Origin: Pseudomonas sp. MYb60
GTDB taxonomy: Bacteria; Pseudomonadota; Gammaproteobacteria; Pseudomonadales; Pseudomonadaceae
Length of the DNA stretch: 64,000 bases
NCBI RefSeq assembly: GCF_002979555.1
Contig: NZ_PCOZ01000020.1
Coordinates: 1 to 64,000, forward strand
Reading direction: 5' to 3'
Shown: one piece after another, positions 41,417 through 50,659 of the stretch
How the letters are laid out: every line of letters begins with the position of its first letter
How positions within the stretch are numbered: position 1 is the stretch's first letter
Notes under the pieces: generated by a model
Databases searched by the model: none
What the model was told of the DNA's origin: nothing
Seen by the model: the letters and a program-made list of their open reading frames with translations, nothing else
Made by a program: the position numbers and the translations under genes

Positions 41417-42382
41417 ATGCGAGCTCTCGCCGCCCTCAGCCGCTTCGTCGGCAATACCTTCGCCTACTGGGTGCTGATTTTCGCGGTCCTCGCGTTCCTC
41501 GAACCTGGCTGGTTCATCGGTCTGAAAAGCGCCATCGTGCCGCTGCTGGGCCTGGTGATGTTCGGCATGGGGCTGACCCTCAAGATGGATGACTTCGCCG
41601 AAGTCGCCCGCCATCCGTGGCGTGTGGCACTGGGCGTGGTCGCGCACTTCGTGATCATGCCAGGCGTGGCCTGGTTGCTGTGCCAGGCGTTTCACCTGCC
41701 GCCGGAAATTGCCGTCGGCGTGATCCTGGTCGGTTGCTGCCCAAGCGGCACCTCGTCCAACGTCATGACCTGGCTGGCCCGTGGCGACCTGGCGCTGTCG
41801 GTAGCCATCGCTGCGGTCACCACCCTCCTCGCCCCGCTGCTCACGCCGGCGCTGATCTGGCTGCTGGCCTCGGCCTGGTTGCCGGTGTCGTTCATGGAGC
41901 TGTTCTGGTCGATCCTGCAAGTGGTGCTGCTGCCCATCGTGCTGGGCGTGCTGGCGCAACGGGTGCTGGGCGACAAGGTTCGGCATGCGGTGGATGTGCT
42001 GCCGCTGGTGTCGGTGGTCAGCATCGTGATCATCGTCGCGGCAGTGGTTGCCGCCAGCCAGGCGAAGATTGCCGAGTCGGGCCTGTTGATCATGGCCGTG
42101 GTAATGCTGCACAACAGCTTTGGCTACCTGCTGGGCTATTTCACCGGCCGCGTGTTCAAGCTGCCGCTGGCGCAGCGCAAGTCGCTGGCGCTGGAAGTGG
42201 GCATGCAGAACTCCGGGCTCGGGGCTGCACTGGCCAGCGCGCACTTCTCGCCACTGGCGGCGGTGCCGAGTGCGCTGTTCAGCGTCTGGCACAATATTTC
42301 GGGGGCCTTGCTGTCGACTTACTTCCGCCGCATGAGCGAAAAAGACGACCTGCGCGCCGCTCAGGACGCCACGCAACCTTGA
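41417..42382 (+). CDS. Bile acid:sodium symporter (BASS) family transporter
   Basis: A 321-residue inner-membrane protein with nine to ten helices. Family signatures are LGLVMFGMGLTLKMDDF and the GCCPSGTSSNVMTWLARGDLA loop in the core, and LEVGMQNSGLGAALA. Bacterial members carry organic anions such as pantoate or steroid-like compounds with Na+; the substrate here is not known. The ATG at 41417 follows AAGGAC. Confidence 0.85.
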   Translation: MRALAALSRFVGNTFAYWVLIFAVLAFLEPGWFIGLKSAIVPLLGLVMFGMGLTLKMDDFAEVARHPWRVALGVVAHFVIMPGVAWLLCQAFHLPPEIAVGVILVGCCPSGTSSNVMTWLARGDLALSVAIAAVTTLLAPLLTPALIWLLASAWLPVSFMELFWSILQVVLLPIVLGVLAQRVLGDKVRHAVDVLPLVSVVSIVIIVAAVVAASQAKIAESGLLIMAVVMLHNSFGYLLGYFTGRVFKLPLAQRKSLALEVGMQNSGLGAALASAHFSPLAAVPSALFSVWHNISGALLSTYFRRMSEKDDLRAAQDATQP

Positions 42383-42415
42383 TCGCCTGAGGCATTTTCG
42401 GCACTCTACGGAGCA

Positions 42416-42467
42416 TCACGGGGACGACCCCGTGACGCACTCAAGCGTTTAATCCGGGGACGACCCC
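42416..42467 (+). ncRNA. Guanidine-II riboswitch (mini-ykkC)
   Basis: Two hairpins with the diagnostic ACGA loops: TCACGGGG-ACGA-CCCCGTGA (42416-42435) and GGGG-ACGA-CCCC (42456-42467), 20 bases apart. The ribosome site AAGGAAGG follows 9-10 bases later. Guanidine brings the two loops together and frees translation of the gdx gene downstream. Both loop sequences and the gene match the known class. Confidence 0.93.
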
Positions 42468-42488
42468 ACCTCGAAAAGGAAGGTCAGC

Positions 42489-42803
42489 ATGTCCTGGATC
42501 ATTCTGTTTTTTGCCGGATTGTTTGAGGTCGGCTGGGCCGTCGGCCTGAAGTACACCGACGGTTTCAGCAAGCCACTGCCCACCGCCCTGACGATTGTCG
42601 CCATGGCCATCAGCCTGGGTCTGCTGGGGCTGGCCGTGAAGGAACTGCCGCTGGGCACCGCCTACGCCGTCTGGACCGGAGTGGGCGCCGTGGGTACGGT
42701 GATTGCCGGGATTATCCTGTTCGGCGAATCCATGGCGCTGTTTCGCTTGGCGAGTGTGGCGTTGATCATCTGCGGGCTGATTGGCCTCAAGATCAGCACC
42801 TGA
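42489..42803 (+). CDS. gdx: Guanidinium exporter Gdx (SugE, SMR family)
   Basis: A 104-residue protein with four membrane helices. The key glutamate lies in AGLFEVGWAVGLKYTDGF, and GTAYAVWTGVGAVGTVIAG is the typical SMR helix 3. The Gdx subtype exports guanidinium in exchange for protons. The riboswitch at 42416-42467 in its leader confirms the subtype over EmrE-like drug pumps. A REP pair follows. Confidence 0.93.
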   Translation: MSWIILFFAGLFEVGWAVGLKYTDGFSKPLPTALTIVAMAISLGLLGLAVKELPLGTAYAVWTGVGAVGTVIAGIILFGESMALFRLASVALIICGLIGLKIST

Positions 42804-42812
42804 GCCACTATC

Positions 42813-42890
42813 CTCATCGGGGGCAAGCCCCCTCCCACCTTTGATTTGTGAACACAGTCAAAATGTGGGAGGGGGTTTGCCCCGGATGAG
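42813..42890. repeat. REP pair (REPIN)
   Basis: Two REP units in inverted orientation: CATCGGGGGCAAGCCCCC with TCCCACC, and GTGGGAGGGGGTTTGCCCC with GGATGAG, separated by about 25 bases. They form a long imperfect hairpin between the convergent gdx and MFS-acyltransferase genes. Confidence 0.88.
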
Positions 42891-42912
42891 GCCGGTACAG
42901 CCAGAACCAAAA

Positions 42913-44781
42913 CTATCTGACACTCCCCCGCAACCCGCCTACCACTTCCTGCAACCTCGCAGGCGTCGGCTCCTCCACCGACTCCCCCGCCACCAGCACC
43001 ACCCGCGACCAGATGCGATGAAAGAACCCCTTGTTCGGATCGCGACTGAAGAAGCTCCCCCACAACCCCTGCAACGCCATCGGAATCACCGGCACTGGCG
43101 TTTCCTCCAGAATCCGCGTCACGCCACCCCGAAAGTCGTTCATCTCTCCATCGGCGGTCAATTTGCCTTCCGGGAAGATGCACACCAACTCGCCTTCCTT
43201 CAGGTAATGCGCAATGCGCGTGAAGGCCTGTTCGTAGATCTGAATGTCTTCATTTCGCCCGGCGATCGGAATCGCACCGGCGGTGCGGAAGATGAAGTTC
43301 AGCACCGGCAGACGGTAGATCTTGTAGTACATGACAAAGCGAATCGGCCGACGAACCGCTCCGCCAATCAACAGCGCATCGACAAATGACACGTGGTTGC
43401 ACACCAGCAGCGCCGCGCCTTCGTCCGGAATCGCCTCGAGGTTGCGATGTTCCACGCGGTACATGGAATGGCTGAGCAGCCAGATCATGAAGCGCATGGT
43501 GAACTCAGGAACGATTTTGAAGATGTAGGTGTTCACCGCAATATTGAGCAGCGACACCACCAGGAACAGTTCGGGGATCGACAGCTTGGCCACGCTGAGC
43601 AGCAGGATCGATACGATGGCCGAGACCACCATGAACAACGCATTGAGAATATTGTTGGCGGCAATCACCCGTGCACGTTCGTTCTCGGCGGTGCGCGACT
43701 GAATCAGCGCATACAGCGGCACGATATAAAAGCCGCCGAACACGCCCAGGCCGAGGATGTCCAGCAACACCCACCACGCCTGGCCATAGCCGAGCACCGC
43801 GAGCCAATCGTTGGCCTGCACGTTCTGCGGGAAACCGCCGGAATGCCACCACAGCAGCAGGCCGAACACCGTCAGCCCGAACGAGCCAAACGGTACCAGG
43901 CCGATCTCAACCTTACGCCCCGAGAGCTTTTCGCAGAGCATCGAGCCCAGGGCGATGCCCACCGAGAACACCGTGAGGATCAGCGTCACCACGGTTTCGT
44001 CGCCGTACAACCATTCCTTGGCGTAGGCCGGGATCTGCGTCAGGTAGATCGCTCCGACAAACCAGAACCACGAGTTGCCGACGATGGAGCGCGACACGGC
44101 CGGCGTCTGCCCCAGGCCCAGGCGCAGCGTGGCCCAGGACTCGCTGAAGATGTTCCAGTTCAGGCGCAACGCCGGGGTGGACGCCGCCGCACGCGGGATG
44201 CTGCGGCTGGCCAGGTAACCCAGCACCGCCACGCCGACAATCGCCACCGCAACCACCGGTGCGTAATGGGTGGACGACATCATGATCCCGGCGCCGATGG
44301 TGCCGGCCAGGATCGCCAGGAACGTGCCCATTTCCACCAGGCCGTTGCCGCCCACCAGCTCATCATCGCGCAGCGCCTGGGGCATGATCGAATACTTCAC
44401 CGGGCCGAACAGCGCCGAATGGGTGCCCATGGCAAACAGCGCCAGCAGCATCATTTCCAGGTGGTTGGTCAGGAAGCCTGTTGCGCCCACGGCCATGATC
44501 ACGATCTCGCCGATCTTGATCGCACGGATCAACGCGTCCTTGTTGAATTTCTCGCCAAACTGCCCGGCCAGCGCCGAAAACAGGAAGAACGGCAAGATGA
44601 ACAGCAATGCACACAGGTTGACCCAGATGGAGCGATCACCCTCGATACTGAGCTTGTAGAGAATGGCGAGGATCAGCGATTGCTTGAAGATGTTGTCGTT
44701 GAACGCACCCAGCAGTTGGGTAATGAAAAACGGCAGGAAACGCCGTGTGCGCAGCAAGGTGAATTGCGAGGGGTGGCTCAT
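42913..44781 (-). CDS. MFS transporter fused to 1-acylglycerol-phosphate acyltransferase (LplT/PlsC-like)
   Basis: A 622-residue fusion. Residues about 1-410 form a 12-helix MFS domain of LplT type starting FLPFFITQLLGAFNDNIFKQS. Residues about 425-622 form a PlsC acyltransferase with the catalytic NHVSFVD (HX4D) and substrate motif FPEGKLTADG. LplT flips lysophospholipid inward and acyltransferases of the Aas type reacylate it. Here transport and acylation are joined but there is no AMP-binding acyl-ACP synthetase domain. Role: lysophospholipid repair, inferred. Confidence 0.87.
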   Translation of the reverse strand: MSHPSQFTLLRTRRFLPFFITQLLGAFNDNIFKQSLILAILYKLSIEGDRSIWVNLCALLFILPFFLFSALAGQFGEKFNKDALIRAIKIGEIVIMAVGATGFLTNHLEMMLLALFAMGTHSALFGPVKYSIMPQALRDDELVGGNGLVEMGTFLAILAGTIGAGIMMSSTHYAPVVAVAIVGVAVLGYLASRSIPRAAASTPALRLNWNIFSESWATLRLGLGQTPAVSRSIVGNSWFWFVGAIYLTQIPAYAKEWLYGDETVVTLILTVFSVGIALGSMLCEKLSGRKVEIGLVPFGSFGLTVFGLLLWWHSGGFPQNVQANDWLAVLGYGQAWWVLLDILGLGVFGGFYIVPLYALIQSRTAENERARVIAANNILNALFMVVSAIVSILLLSVAKLSIPELFLVVSLLNIAVNTYIFKIVPEFTMRFMIWLLSHSMYRVEHRNLEAIPDEGAALLVCNHVSFVDALLIGGAVRRPIRFVMYYKIYRLPVLNFIFRTAGAIPIAGRNEDIQIYEQAFTRIAHYLKEGELVCIFPEGKLTADGEMNDFRGGVTRILEETPVPVIPMALQGLWGSFFSRDPNKGFFHRIWSRVVLVAGESVEEPTPARLQEVVGGLRGSVR

Positions 44782-44840
44782 CGTCCGTGTTCCTGCGTGG
44801 CCTGTTATAGGTGTCAGGCCACGACTTTACCTAATCCCGC

Positions 44841-45989
44841 TTACTTATTCCCTAGTCCTGCAATACAGGGAGAAACAAAAAGCTCACCTTTATAAGCGCC
44901 CTGCACCGTGCGCTTGGCAACGATCAGCCACATCAGCGCCAACGCCACCACCAGCACGCAACCGAACACCTTGAAGAAACCCAGGTGCAACAGGCTTCCC
45001 AGCTTTAAGGTCGCCAGGGCGTACACCCCCAGTGGAAAGGTAAAGCCCCACCAGCCGAGGTTGAACGGGATACCGGCGCGCAGGTAACGCAGGGTGATCA
45101 GCACCGCGATCAGCATCCACCACAAACCGAAGCCCCAGAGAGTGATCCCCGCGACCAGGCCGATACCGTTGGCCATCTCACCGACACCGGGCAGGCCATT
45201 GGCGGCGAAGATTGCCGGCGCGTCCGCCCCCAACAGCAACATGCCGAGTGCGCCGGTGCCGATGGGCCCAAGGGCCAGCCAGCTCGACGCCGCCATATTG
45301 GCGTGGGGCAGCTTATGCAGGGCCATGCGCAACATCAGGATGGTCAGGATGCTGAACGCCACCGGCAGGGAAAATGCCCACAGCACATAGCTGGTCACCA
45401 GCATCACCAGTTGCGAGTGGGCGTCTGCCAGATGCGGCGCCAACAACCCACCACTGGCCGCGGCGACTTCGGCGGCAACGACGGGCAACAGCCACACGGC
45501 GGTCATCTGGTCGATGCTGTGTTCCTGGCGAGTGAACATCATGAACGGGATCAACACGCCACAGGCCAGGGCCATCGCCACGTCCAGCCACCAGAGTGCC
45601 TGGGCCAAGGCGATCACTTCGTTGCCCCAGCGCGGCAGGCCGAACAGCAGCAAGCCGTTGAGAATGGTCGCGAGCCCCATGGGGATGGTGCCGAAGAACA
45701 TTGAAACCGTGGAATGCCCGAAGATCCGCCGCGCTTCGTCAAAGAACATCACCCAACGCGCCGCGTACAGCACGCTGAACAACACAAACAGGCCGATGGT
45801 GACCCACCACAGCCCTTCGCCAACGGCGTGCAGGCCGGGCAGATCGAGCGGCAGTTGGGCCAACGCCAGCGCCAGCACCCCGGTGCCCATGGTGGCGGCG
45901 AACCAGTTGGGGGTGAACTGGCGAATCACTTCCCGTGGACGGGCCAGGTGACTGAAGGGTTTGTAACTGATGGTATGCAAGCAGGTCAT
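44841..45989 (-). CDS. TDT-family carrier (TehA/Mae1/sulfite exporter type)
   Basis: A 382-residue inner-membrane protein with about ten helices. Family marks are NWFAATMGTGVLALAL at the start and FGTIPMGLATILNG in the pore region. TDT proteins carry malate, sulfite or tellurite-related anions; the substrate cannot be told. A short AT-rich upstream region (45990-46082) separates it from the MFS gene. Confidence 0.8.
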   Translation of the reverse strand: MTCLHTISYKPFSHLARPREVIRQFTPNWFAATMGTGVLALALAQLPLDLPGLHAVGEGLWWVTIGLFVLFSVLYAARWVMFFDEARRIFGHSTVSMFFGTIPMGLATILNGLLLFGLPRWGNEVIALAQALWWLDVAMALACGVLIPFMMFTRQEHSIDQMTAVWLLPVVAAEVAAASGGLLAPHLADAHSQLVMLVTSYVLWAFSLPVAFSILTILMLRMALHKLPHANMAASSWLALGPIGTGALGMLLLGADAPAIFAANGLPGVGEMANGIGLVAGITLWGFGLWWMLIAVLITLRYLRAGIPFNLGWWGFTFPLGVYALATLKLGSLLHLGFFKVFGCVLVVALALMWLIVAKRTVQGAYKGELFVSPCIAGLGNK

Positions 45990-46082
45990 GATGGTTATCC
46001 TCTTCCTCGCATGAGGTTGAAACCATCATAGAACCTGATCGAATATCTATATAACGGGTAATTTCTCTAACTGTTATCTGTT

Positions 46083-47267
46083 TTACCTATATGCACGCCG
46101 TGCGGAGTCTTGCCAGATCAAGCCGGCCAATGCGCCGAGGGACAGCAGGATCAATACTGCGCCATAGCCGTCGGTGGTGGCGATCAGGCCGAAGCTGCGG
46201 ATCAGATTGCCCGCCAGCAACGACGGCAGGCAGAACGCCAGGTAGCTCAACACATAGAACGCCGACATCAACCCGGCACGCTCATGGGGCAACGCCAGGG
46301 GCACTACGCTGCGCAACGCGCCGAGAAACCCCGCGCCAAAACCGCTGCCGGCGATCAAGGTGGCGATAAAGAACAGCGGCAGACTGGCGCTGTGCACCGC
46401 GGTGAGGATCAGCGCCACACCGATGGCCAACAGGCTCGCGCCCAGCCGCAAGACTTTATCCGCCGCACGATGACGCAGGCTGAAGATCATCAGCGCCCCG
46501 CTCAGGGTCAACACCGCCACCAGCGCACCGCCGATCAGGTTCGAGGTAGAGCCGGTGGCCGCGCGCACCAATGAAGGTGCGAGGGACAGGTAGAAACCGC
46601 CCATCGCCCACACGGCGATATCCACCGGCAACGACACCCACAACGCCCTGCGCGCCTGGGGCGGCACATGCAAGGTCGGGCGCAGCGACGCCAACGCGCC
46701 GGGGATGCGGCTGACGGTTTCCGGCAGGCGCCACACGTACGCGGCCTGTAACAGCATCAGCACAAACAACGTCCAGTAGATCAACTGCGTCGGCCGTGGC
46801 GCGAATTCCACCAGCAAACTGCTGCCCATTGCACCGCAGGCCATGCCGAGCAACGGCGCCAGGCTGTTGACCAGCGGGCCGTGCTGGCGATCGGTGTCGA
46901 GCAGCGCCGCACCGAGCACCGCAGTGGCCATGCCGGTCGCAAACCCCTGCAGGGTGCGCGCGGCGATCAACCAGGCCACGCTGCCTTCATTGATAAACAG
47001 CACCATCGCCAACATATCCAGGACCAGCGCGGCGAAAATCACCGGCTTGCGCCCCAGATGGTCGGACAGCGAACCTACCGTCAACAGCGCTGCAAGCAGG
47101 CTGATGGCGTAGACGCCAAAGATCAGCGTGAGCATGCCAGCGGAAAAATGCAGGCCTTCTTGATACAGGTGATACAACGGCGTCGGCGCGCTGGAAGCGG
47201 CGAGGAAGGTCAACAAGGTGAGCGCCAGGAACACCAGGCTGGAACGTTGGGAAGTGTTGCTGGACAT
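46083..47267 (-). CDS. MFS transporter, probable drug efflux
   Basis: A 394-residue, 12-helix MFS protein. Motif A is GSLSDHLGRKPV after helix 2 and there are helix-5 glycines in LAPLLGMACGAMG. The ATG at 47267 is chosen over the GTG at 47273 because GGAGC lies eight bases upstream. It is divergent from a TetR regulator with a 91-base shared promoter region, so export of the regulator's ligand is likely. Confidence 0.83.
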   Translation of the reverse strand: MSSNTSQRSSLVFLALTLLTFLAASSAPTPLYHLYQEGLHFSAGMLTLIFGVYAISLLAALLTVGSLSDHLGRKPVIFAALVLDMLAMVLFINEGSVAWLIAARTLQGFATGMATAVLGAALLDTDRQHGPLVNSLAPLLGMACGAMGSSLLVEFAPRPTQLIYWTLFVLMLLQAAYVWRLPETVSRIPGALASLRPTLHVPPQARRALWVSLPVDIAVWAMGGFYLSLAPSLVRAATGSTSNLIGGALVAVLTLSGALMIFSLRHRAADKVLRLGASLLAIGVALILTAVHSASLPLFFIATLIAGSGFGAGFLGALRSVVPLALPHERAGLMSAFYVLSYLAFCLPSLLAGNLIRSFGLIATTDGYGAVLILLSLGALAGLIWQDSARRAYR

Positions 47268-47292
47268 GGGCACGCTCCGCTAAAGCTAATAT

Positions 47293-47335
47293 TTTGCTTT
47301 TGTGCAGTGTGCTACCGGCTTGCGCTTAAAGCAAA
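47293..47335. promoter_or_regulatory. Inverted repeat, candidate TetR operator
   Basis: TTTGCTTT (47293-47300) and AAAGCAAA (47328-47335) are complementary arms in the 91-base gap between the MFS and TetR genes. The spacing (27 bases) is long for one TetR dimer site, so they may be two half-sites or ends of a larger operator. Confidence 0.4.
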
Positions 47336-47358
47336 TTCTTTGTGTTAAGGTCGCGGAC

Positions 47359-47895
47359 ATGGCGATAAAAGAAGGCCTCCGCCCGGGGGGCCGCAGTGCC
47401 CGGGTACAAGAATCCGTCCATTCGGCGGTGCGCGATTTACTGGAAGCCCATGAGCGCTCCAGCGTCACCGTGCCGATGATCGCCGCACGGGCGGGCGTCA
47501 CGCCGTCCACCATCTACCGGCGCTGGGGCGACCTTTCCGCCCTGCTCGCCGACGTGGCCCTGGCGCGCATGCGCCCAGACAGCGAGCCCGCCGATACCGG
47601 CAGCCTGCGCGGCGACCTGCAAGCCTGGGCCGAGCAGTACCTGGATGAGATGAGTTCCGAGCCGGGCCGCAACATGATGCGCGACGTGCAATGCAGCCAG
47701 ACACCGGGGTATTGCGTGGCGTTGATTGGGGGGCAGTTGCAGACGATTGTTGAGCGCTACCCCGACGACACGCCGCCCAGTGTGGACCGGCTGATAAACC
47801 TGTTGGCAGCGCCGACAGTGTTCAGGATTTTGTTTGCAAGTGAGCCCTTACAGCTTGAAGCGCTTCACGATCTGATCGAATTGGCCTTGAAGTAA
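47359..47895 (+). CDS. TetR-family repressor
   Basis: A 178-residue regulator. The HTH (about 18-65) includes VTVPMIAARAGVTPSTIYRRWGDLSALL; the rest is a helical ligand domain with a TetR_C_16/11-like C-terminus. The ATG at 47359 follows TAAGG; a reading from 47302 is rejected because it overlaps the promoter region. It probably represses the divergent MFS gene. A REP follows. Confidence 0.86.
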   Translation: MAIKEGLRPGGRSARVQESVHSAVRDLLEAHERSSVTVPMIAARAGVTPSTIYRRWGDLSALLADVALARMRPDSEPADTGSLRGDLQAWAEQYLDEMSSEPGRNMMRDVQCSQTPGYCVALIGGQLQTIVERYPDDTPPSVDRLINLLAAPTVFRILFASEPLQLEALHDLIELALK

Positions 47896-47914
47896 TAAAG
47901 CCTTGCATAAAACC

Positions 47915-47948
47915 AAATGTGGGAGGGGGCAAGCCCCCTCCCACATTT
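47915..47948. repeat. REP element
   Basis: AAATGTGGGAGGGGGC and its complement around AAG, between the convergent TetR and ABC permease genes. Confidence 0.85.
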
Positions 47949-47970
47949 ATACCTGCATGCATTCAGTACG

Positions 47971-48750
47971 TTACGTACGCATCCCGCGCCCACTCACCAG
48001 CAACCGCGCGCAGCCGATGTACAGCACCACGGTCGCTACGATCATGAACGTGATCGCCACGCTGATCTTGATATCCGACACCCCGAGGATGCCGTAGCGG
48101 AACGCGTTGACCATGTGCAGCACCGGGTTGGCCAGGGACACGGTCTGCCAGAACGGCGGCAGCAAGGTGATGGAGTAGAACACCCCGCCCAGGTAGGTCA
48201 ACGGCGTCAGCACAAACGTCGGGATGATCGAAATATCATCGAAGTTGCGCGCAAACACGGCGTTGATAAAACCGAGCAGCGAGAAGATCGTCGCCGTCAG
48301 CACCACCACCAGGACGGTGACGCCCAAGTGATGCACTTGCAGGTGCGTGAAGAACAGCGACAGCAGGGTCACGATCACCCCCACCATCAACCCGCGCAGC
48401 ACGCCGCCCAGGGTGTAACCGATCAGGATGGTGTGCGGTGACACCGGCGACACCATCAACTCTTCGATGGAGCGCTGGAACTTGCTGCCGAAGAAACTCG
48501 ACACCACGTTGCCGTAGGAGTTGGTGATCACCGACATCATGATCAGCCCCGGCACGATGTACTCCATGTAGGTGAAGCCACCCATGTCGCCGATCTGCCG
48601 ACCGATCAGGTTACCGAAGATCACGAAGTACAAGACCATGGTGATCGCCGGCGGCAGCAGGGTCTGCGGCCAGATGCGGGTAAAGCGCTTCACTTCGCGG
48701 TAGACGATGGTCTGCAGTGCGACGAGGTTGGGTTGCAGTTCGGAACTCAT
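47971..48750 (-). CDS. ABC-2 type transporter permease (YadH-like)
   Basis: A 259-residue inner-membrane protein with six helices and the ABC-2 signature around VPGLIMMSVITNSYGNVVSSFF. It is the membrane part of the YadGH exporter; start overlaps the ATPase stop by four bases. Substrate unknown. Confidence 0.86.
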   Translation of the reverse strand: MSSELQPNLVALQTIVYREVKRFTRIWPQTLLPPAITMVLYFVIFGNLIGRQIGDMGGFTYMEYIVPGLIMMSVITNSYGNVVSSFFGSKFQRSIEELMVSPVSPHTILIGYTLGGVLRGLMVGVIVTLLSLFFTHLQVHHLGVTVLVVVLTATIFSLLGFINAVFARNFDDISIIPTFVLTPLTYLGGVFYSITLLPPFWQTVSLANPVLHMVNAFRYGILGVSDIKISVAITFMIVATVVLYIGCARLLVSGRGMRT

Positions 48751-49679
48751 AACGCCACCTTGGCCAGGTTTTTCTCCACCAGGGACACGAACAACTCCTC
48801 CAGGCGATTGGTTTTATTGCGCAGGCTCAGCACGTCGATGTTCTGGGTCGCCAGCTGCGTGAACAACGCGGTGATACCCATGGCTTTGTCCACCTGCACT
48901 TCCAGGGTGTGGCTGTCCACCAGGCGGCTGGGGTAGCCGAGCAGTTGCGGCGGTGCCGACAGGTTGTTCTTCAGGTCGAGCAGGAACGTTTCCACGTGCA
49001 GTTGGCCCAGCAGATTACGCATGCTGGTGTTCTCGACGATGGTGCCGTGGTCGATGATGCCGATGTTGCGGCACAGCTGCTCAGCCTCTTCCAGGTAATG
49101 GGTGGTGAGGATGATGGTGATGCCCTTCTCGTTCAGCTCGGTGAGGAAGGTCCACATCGAACGGCGCAGCTCGATGTCCACGCCGGCGGTGGGTTCATCG
49201 AGGATCAGCAGGCGCGGTTCGTGCACCAGCGCGCGGGCAATCATCAAGCGACGCTTCATGCCGCCGGACAACGAACGTGACGGCACGTCGCGCTTGTCCC
49301 ACAGGCCCAGTTGGGTCAGGTACTGCTCGGCGCGTTCCTTGGCGATCTTCGCCGGAATGCCGTAGTAACCGGCCTGGGTCACGACGATGTCGAAGGTCTT
49401 TTCGAACTGGTTGAAGTTGAATTCCTGGGGCACCACGCCGATGGAACGCTTGAGCGCCGCCGGGGATTTGTCCAGGTCATGCCCGAAGATATTCACGGTG
49501 CCGCTGGTCTTGTTGACCAGGGTCGAGAGGATACCGATGGTGGTGGATTTGCCGGCCCCGTTGGGGCCGAGCAAGGCGAAGAAATCACCTTCGGCAACGT
49601 CCAGATCGATACCACTCAGGGCCTGGAAACCGTTGCCGTAGGTTTTGGTTAGCTGCCGGATGGACAGAGCGGAACTCAT
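48747..49679 (-). CDS. ABC transporter ATP-binding protein (YadG-like)
   Basis: A 310-residue ATPase. Walker A GPNGAGKST, signature LSGGMKRRLMIARAL, Walker B LLILDEPTAGVD, switch H in LTTHYLEEAE. The C-terminal third is the regulatory extension of this class. The ATG at 49679 begins MSSALSIRQL; longer readings upstream are rejected. Forms an exporter with the permease next to it. Confidence 0.87.
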   Translation of the reverse strand: MSSALSIRQLTKTYGNGFQALSGIDLDVAEGDFFALLGPNGAGKSTTIGILSTLVNKTSGTVNIFGHDLDKSPAALKRSIGVVPQEFNFNQFEKTFDIVVTQAGYYGIPAKIAKERAEQYLTQLGLWDKRDVPSRSLSGGMKRRLMIARALVHEPRLLILDEPTAGVDIELRRSMWTFLTELNEKGITIILTTHYLEEAEQLCRNIGIIDHGTIVENTSMRNLLGQLHVETFLLDLKNNLSAPPQLLGYPSRLVDSHTLEVQVDKAMGITALFTQLATQNIDVLSLRNKTNRLEELFVSLVEKNLAKVAL

Positions 49680-49813
49680 ATCGGAATACGCACCAAAGAA
49701 GGGAACAGAAAGAATAGATGAGGGCACACCGTGCAAGGTTCAACGGCGGCGCATGACAACCATGGTGGCTGCCCGCGCCGCACAAGTACAGTCACGCGTG
49801 TTAATAGTCTTTA

Positions 49814-50431
49814 TCAGGTCAACGCGGTCATGACGGCTTTGCGGTAGGCCGGACGCGCCTTCAAGCGCTGGTACCACGCCTCCAGATGGGGCATGGCCGG
49901 GCGTTCGATGGGCATTTCGAACCAGGCGTAGATAAAGCTGCCCAGGGGAATATCGCCCATGCCGATCGCGTTGCCCGACAGGTACGGCTGGGTGGCGAGT
50001 TGCTGTTCGACGGTCTCGAGCACGCTGATACATGCCTGGCGACCGGCGTGGATGGCGTCCCAGTTCTGTTTTTCCGCCGGGGTGCGCAGTACGCCCCAGA
50101 ACACGGTCTTGAAAGGATCGGCGAAGGTCGAGGTGGTCCAGTCCATCCACTTTTCGGCGTTGGCTCGCGCTTGCAGGTCAGTCGGATACCAGCTCGAGGC
50201 CTGCTTGGCGCAGAGGTAGCGCACGATGGTATTGGACTCCCACAACACGAAATCACCGTCCTCGATCATCGGCACCCGGCCGTTGGGATTCAGCGCCCGG
50301 TATTGCGGCGTATCAACCACCCCAAACGCCCCGCCCGCGTCAATCGCCTCGTAGTCCAGGCCGAGTTCTTCGGCGCACCACAGGGCTTTCCTCACGTTCG
50401 ATGAATTTTTACGACCCCAGATCTTCAGCAT
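49814..50431 (-). CDS. Glutathione S-transferase family protein
   Basis: A 205-residue protein: N-terminal thioredoxin-like domain with LKIWGRKNSSNVRKALWCAEEL (candidate catalytic serine) and NPNGRVPMIEDGDFVLWESNTI for glutathione, then an all-helical C-terminal domain. It probably conjugates or reduces electrophilic compounds. Single gene, divergent from fadE with 228 bases between in which I see no clear site. Confidence 0.86.
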   Translation of the reverse strand: MLKIWGRKNSSNVRKALWCAEELGLDYEAIDAGGAFGVVDTPQYRALNPNGRVPMIEDGDFVLWESNTIVRYLCAKQASSWYPTDLQARANAEKWMDWTTSTFADPFKTVFWGVLRTPAEKQNWDAIHAGRQACISVLETVEQQLATQPYLSGNAIGMGDIPLGSFIYAWFEMPIERPAMPHLEAWYQRLKARPAYRKAVMTALT

Positions 50432-50659
50432 GACCGTGCCTTATTGTTTGGTGAGCCCGCCAGCATACGCCGGTTCCTCCACTGCTTGAATCGCGGCGCA
50501 CGGTGACCGGCCGGTTTCCAGGCGAACTCCCCCCGCGCCGAGAGGTCACTACCGATGAAGCGCCTGAGGTACAACTCGTTACACCCTCACCGCCGCACTT
50601 GCTCGGATGCCGACTAAGCTTCTCGGTGGTTTCGCCCCTGGTTTCACGGAGGATTGAAT

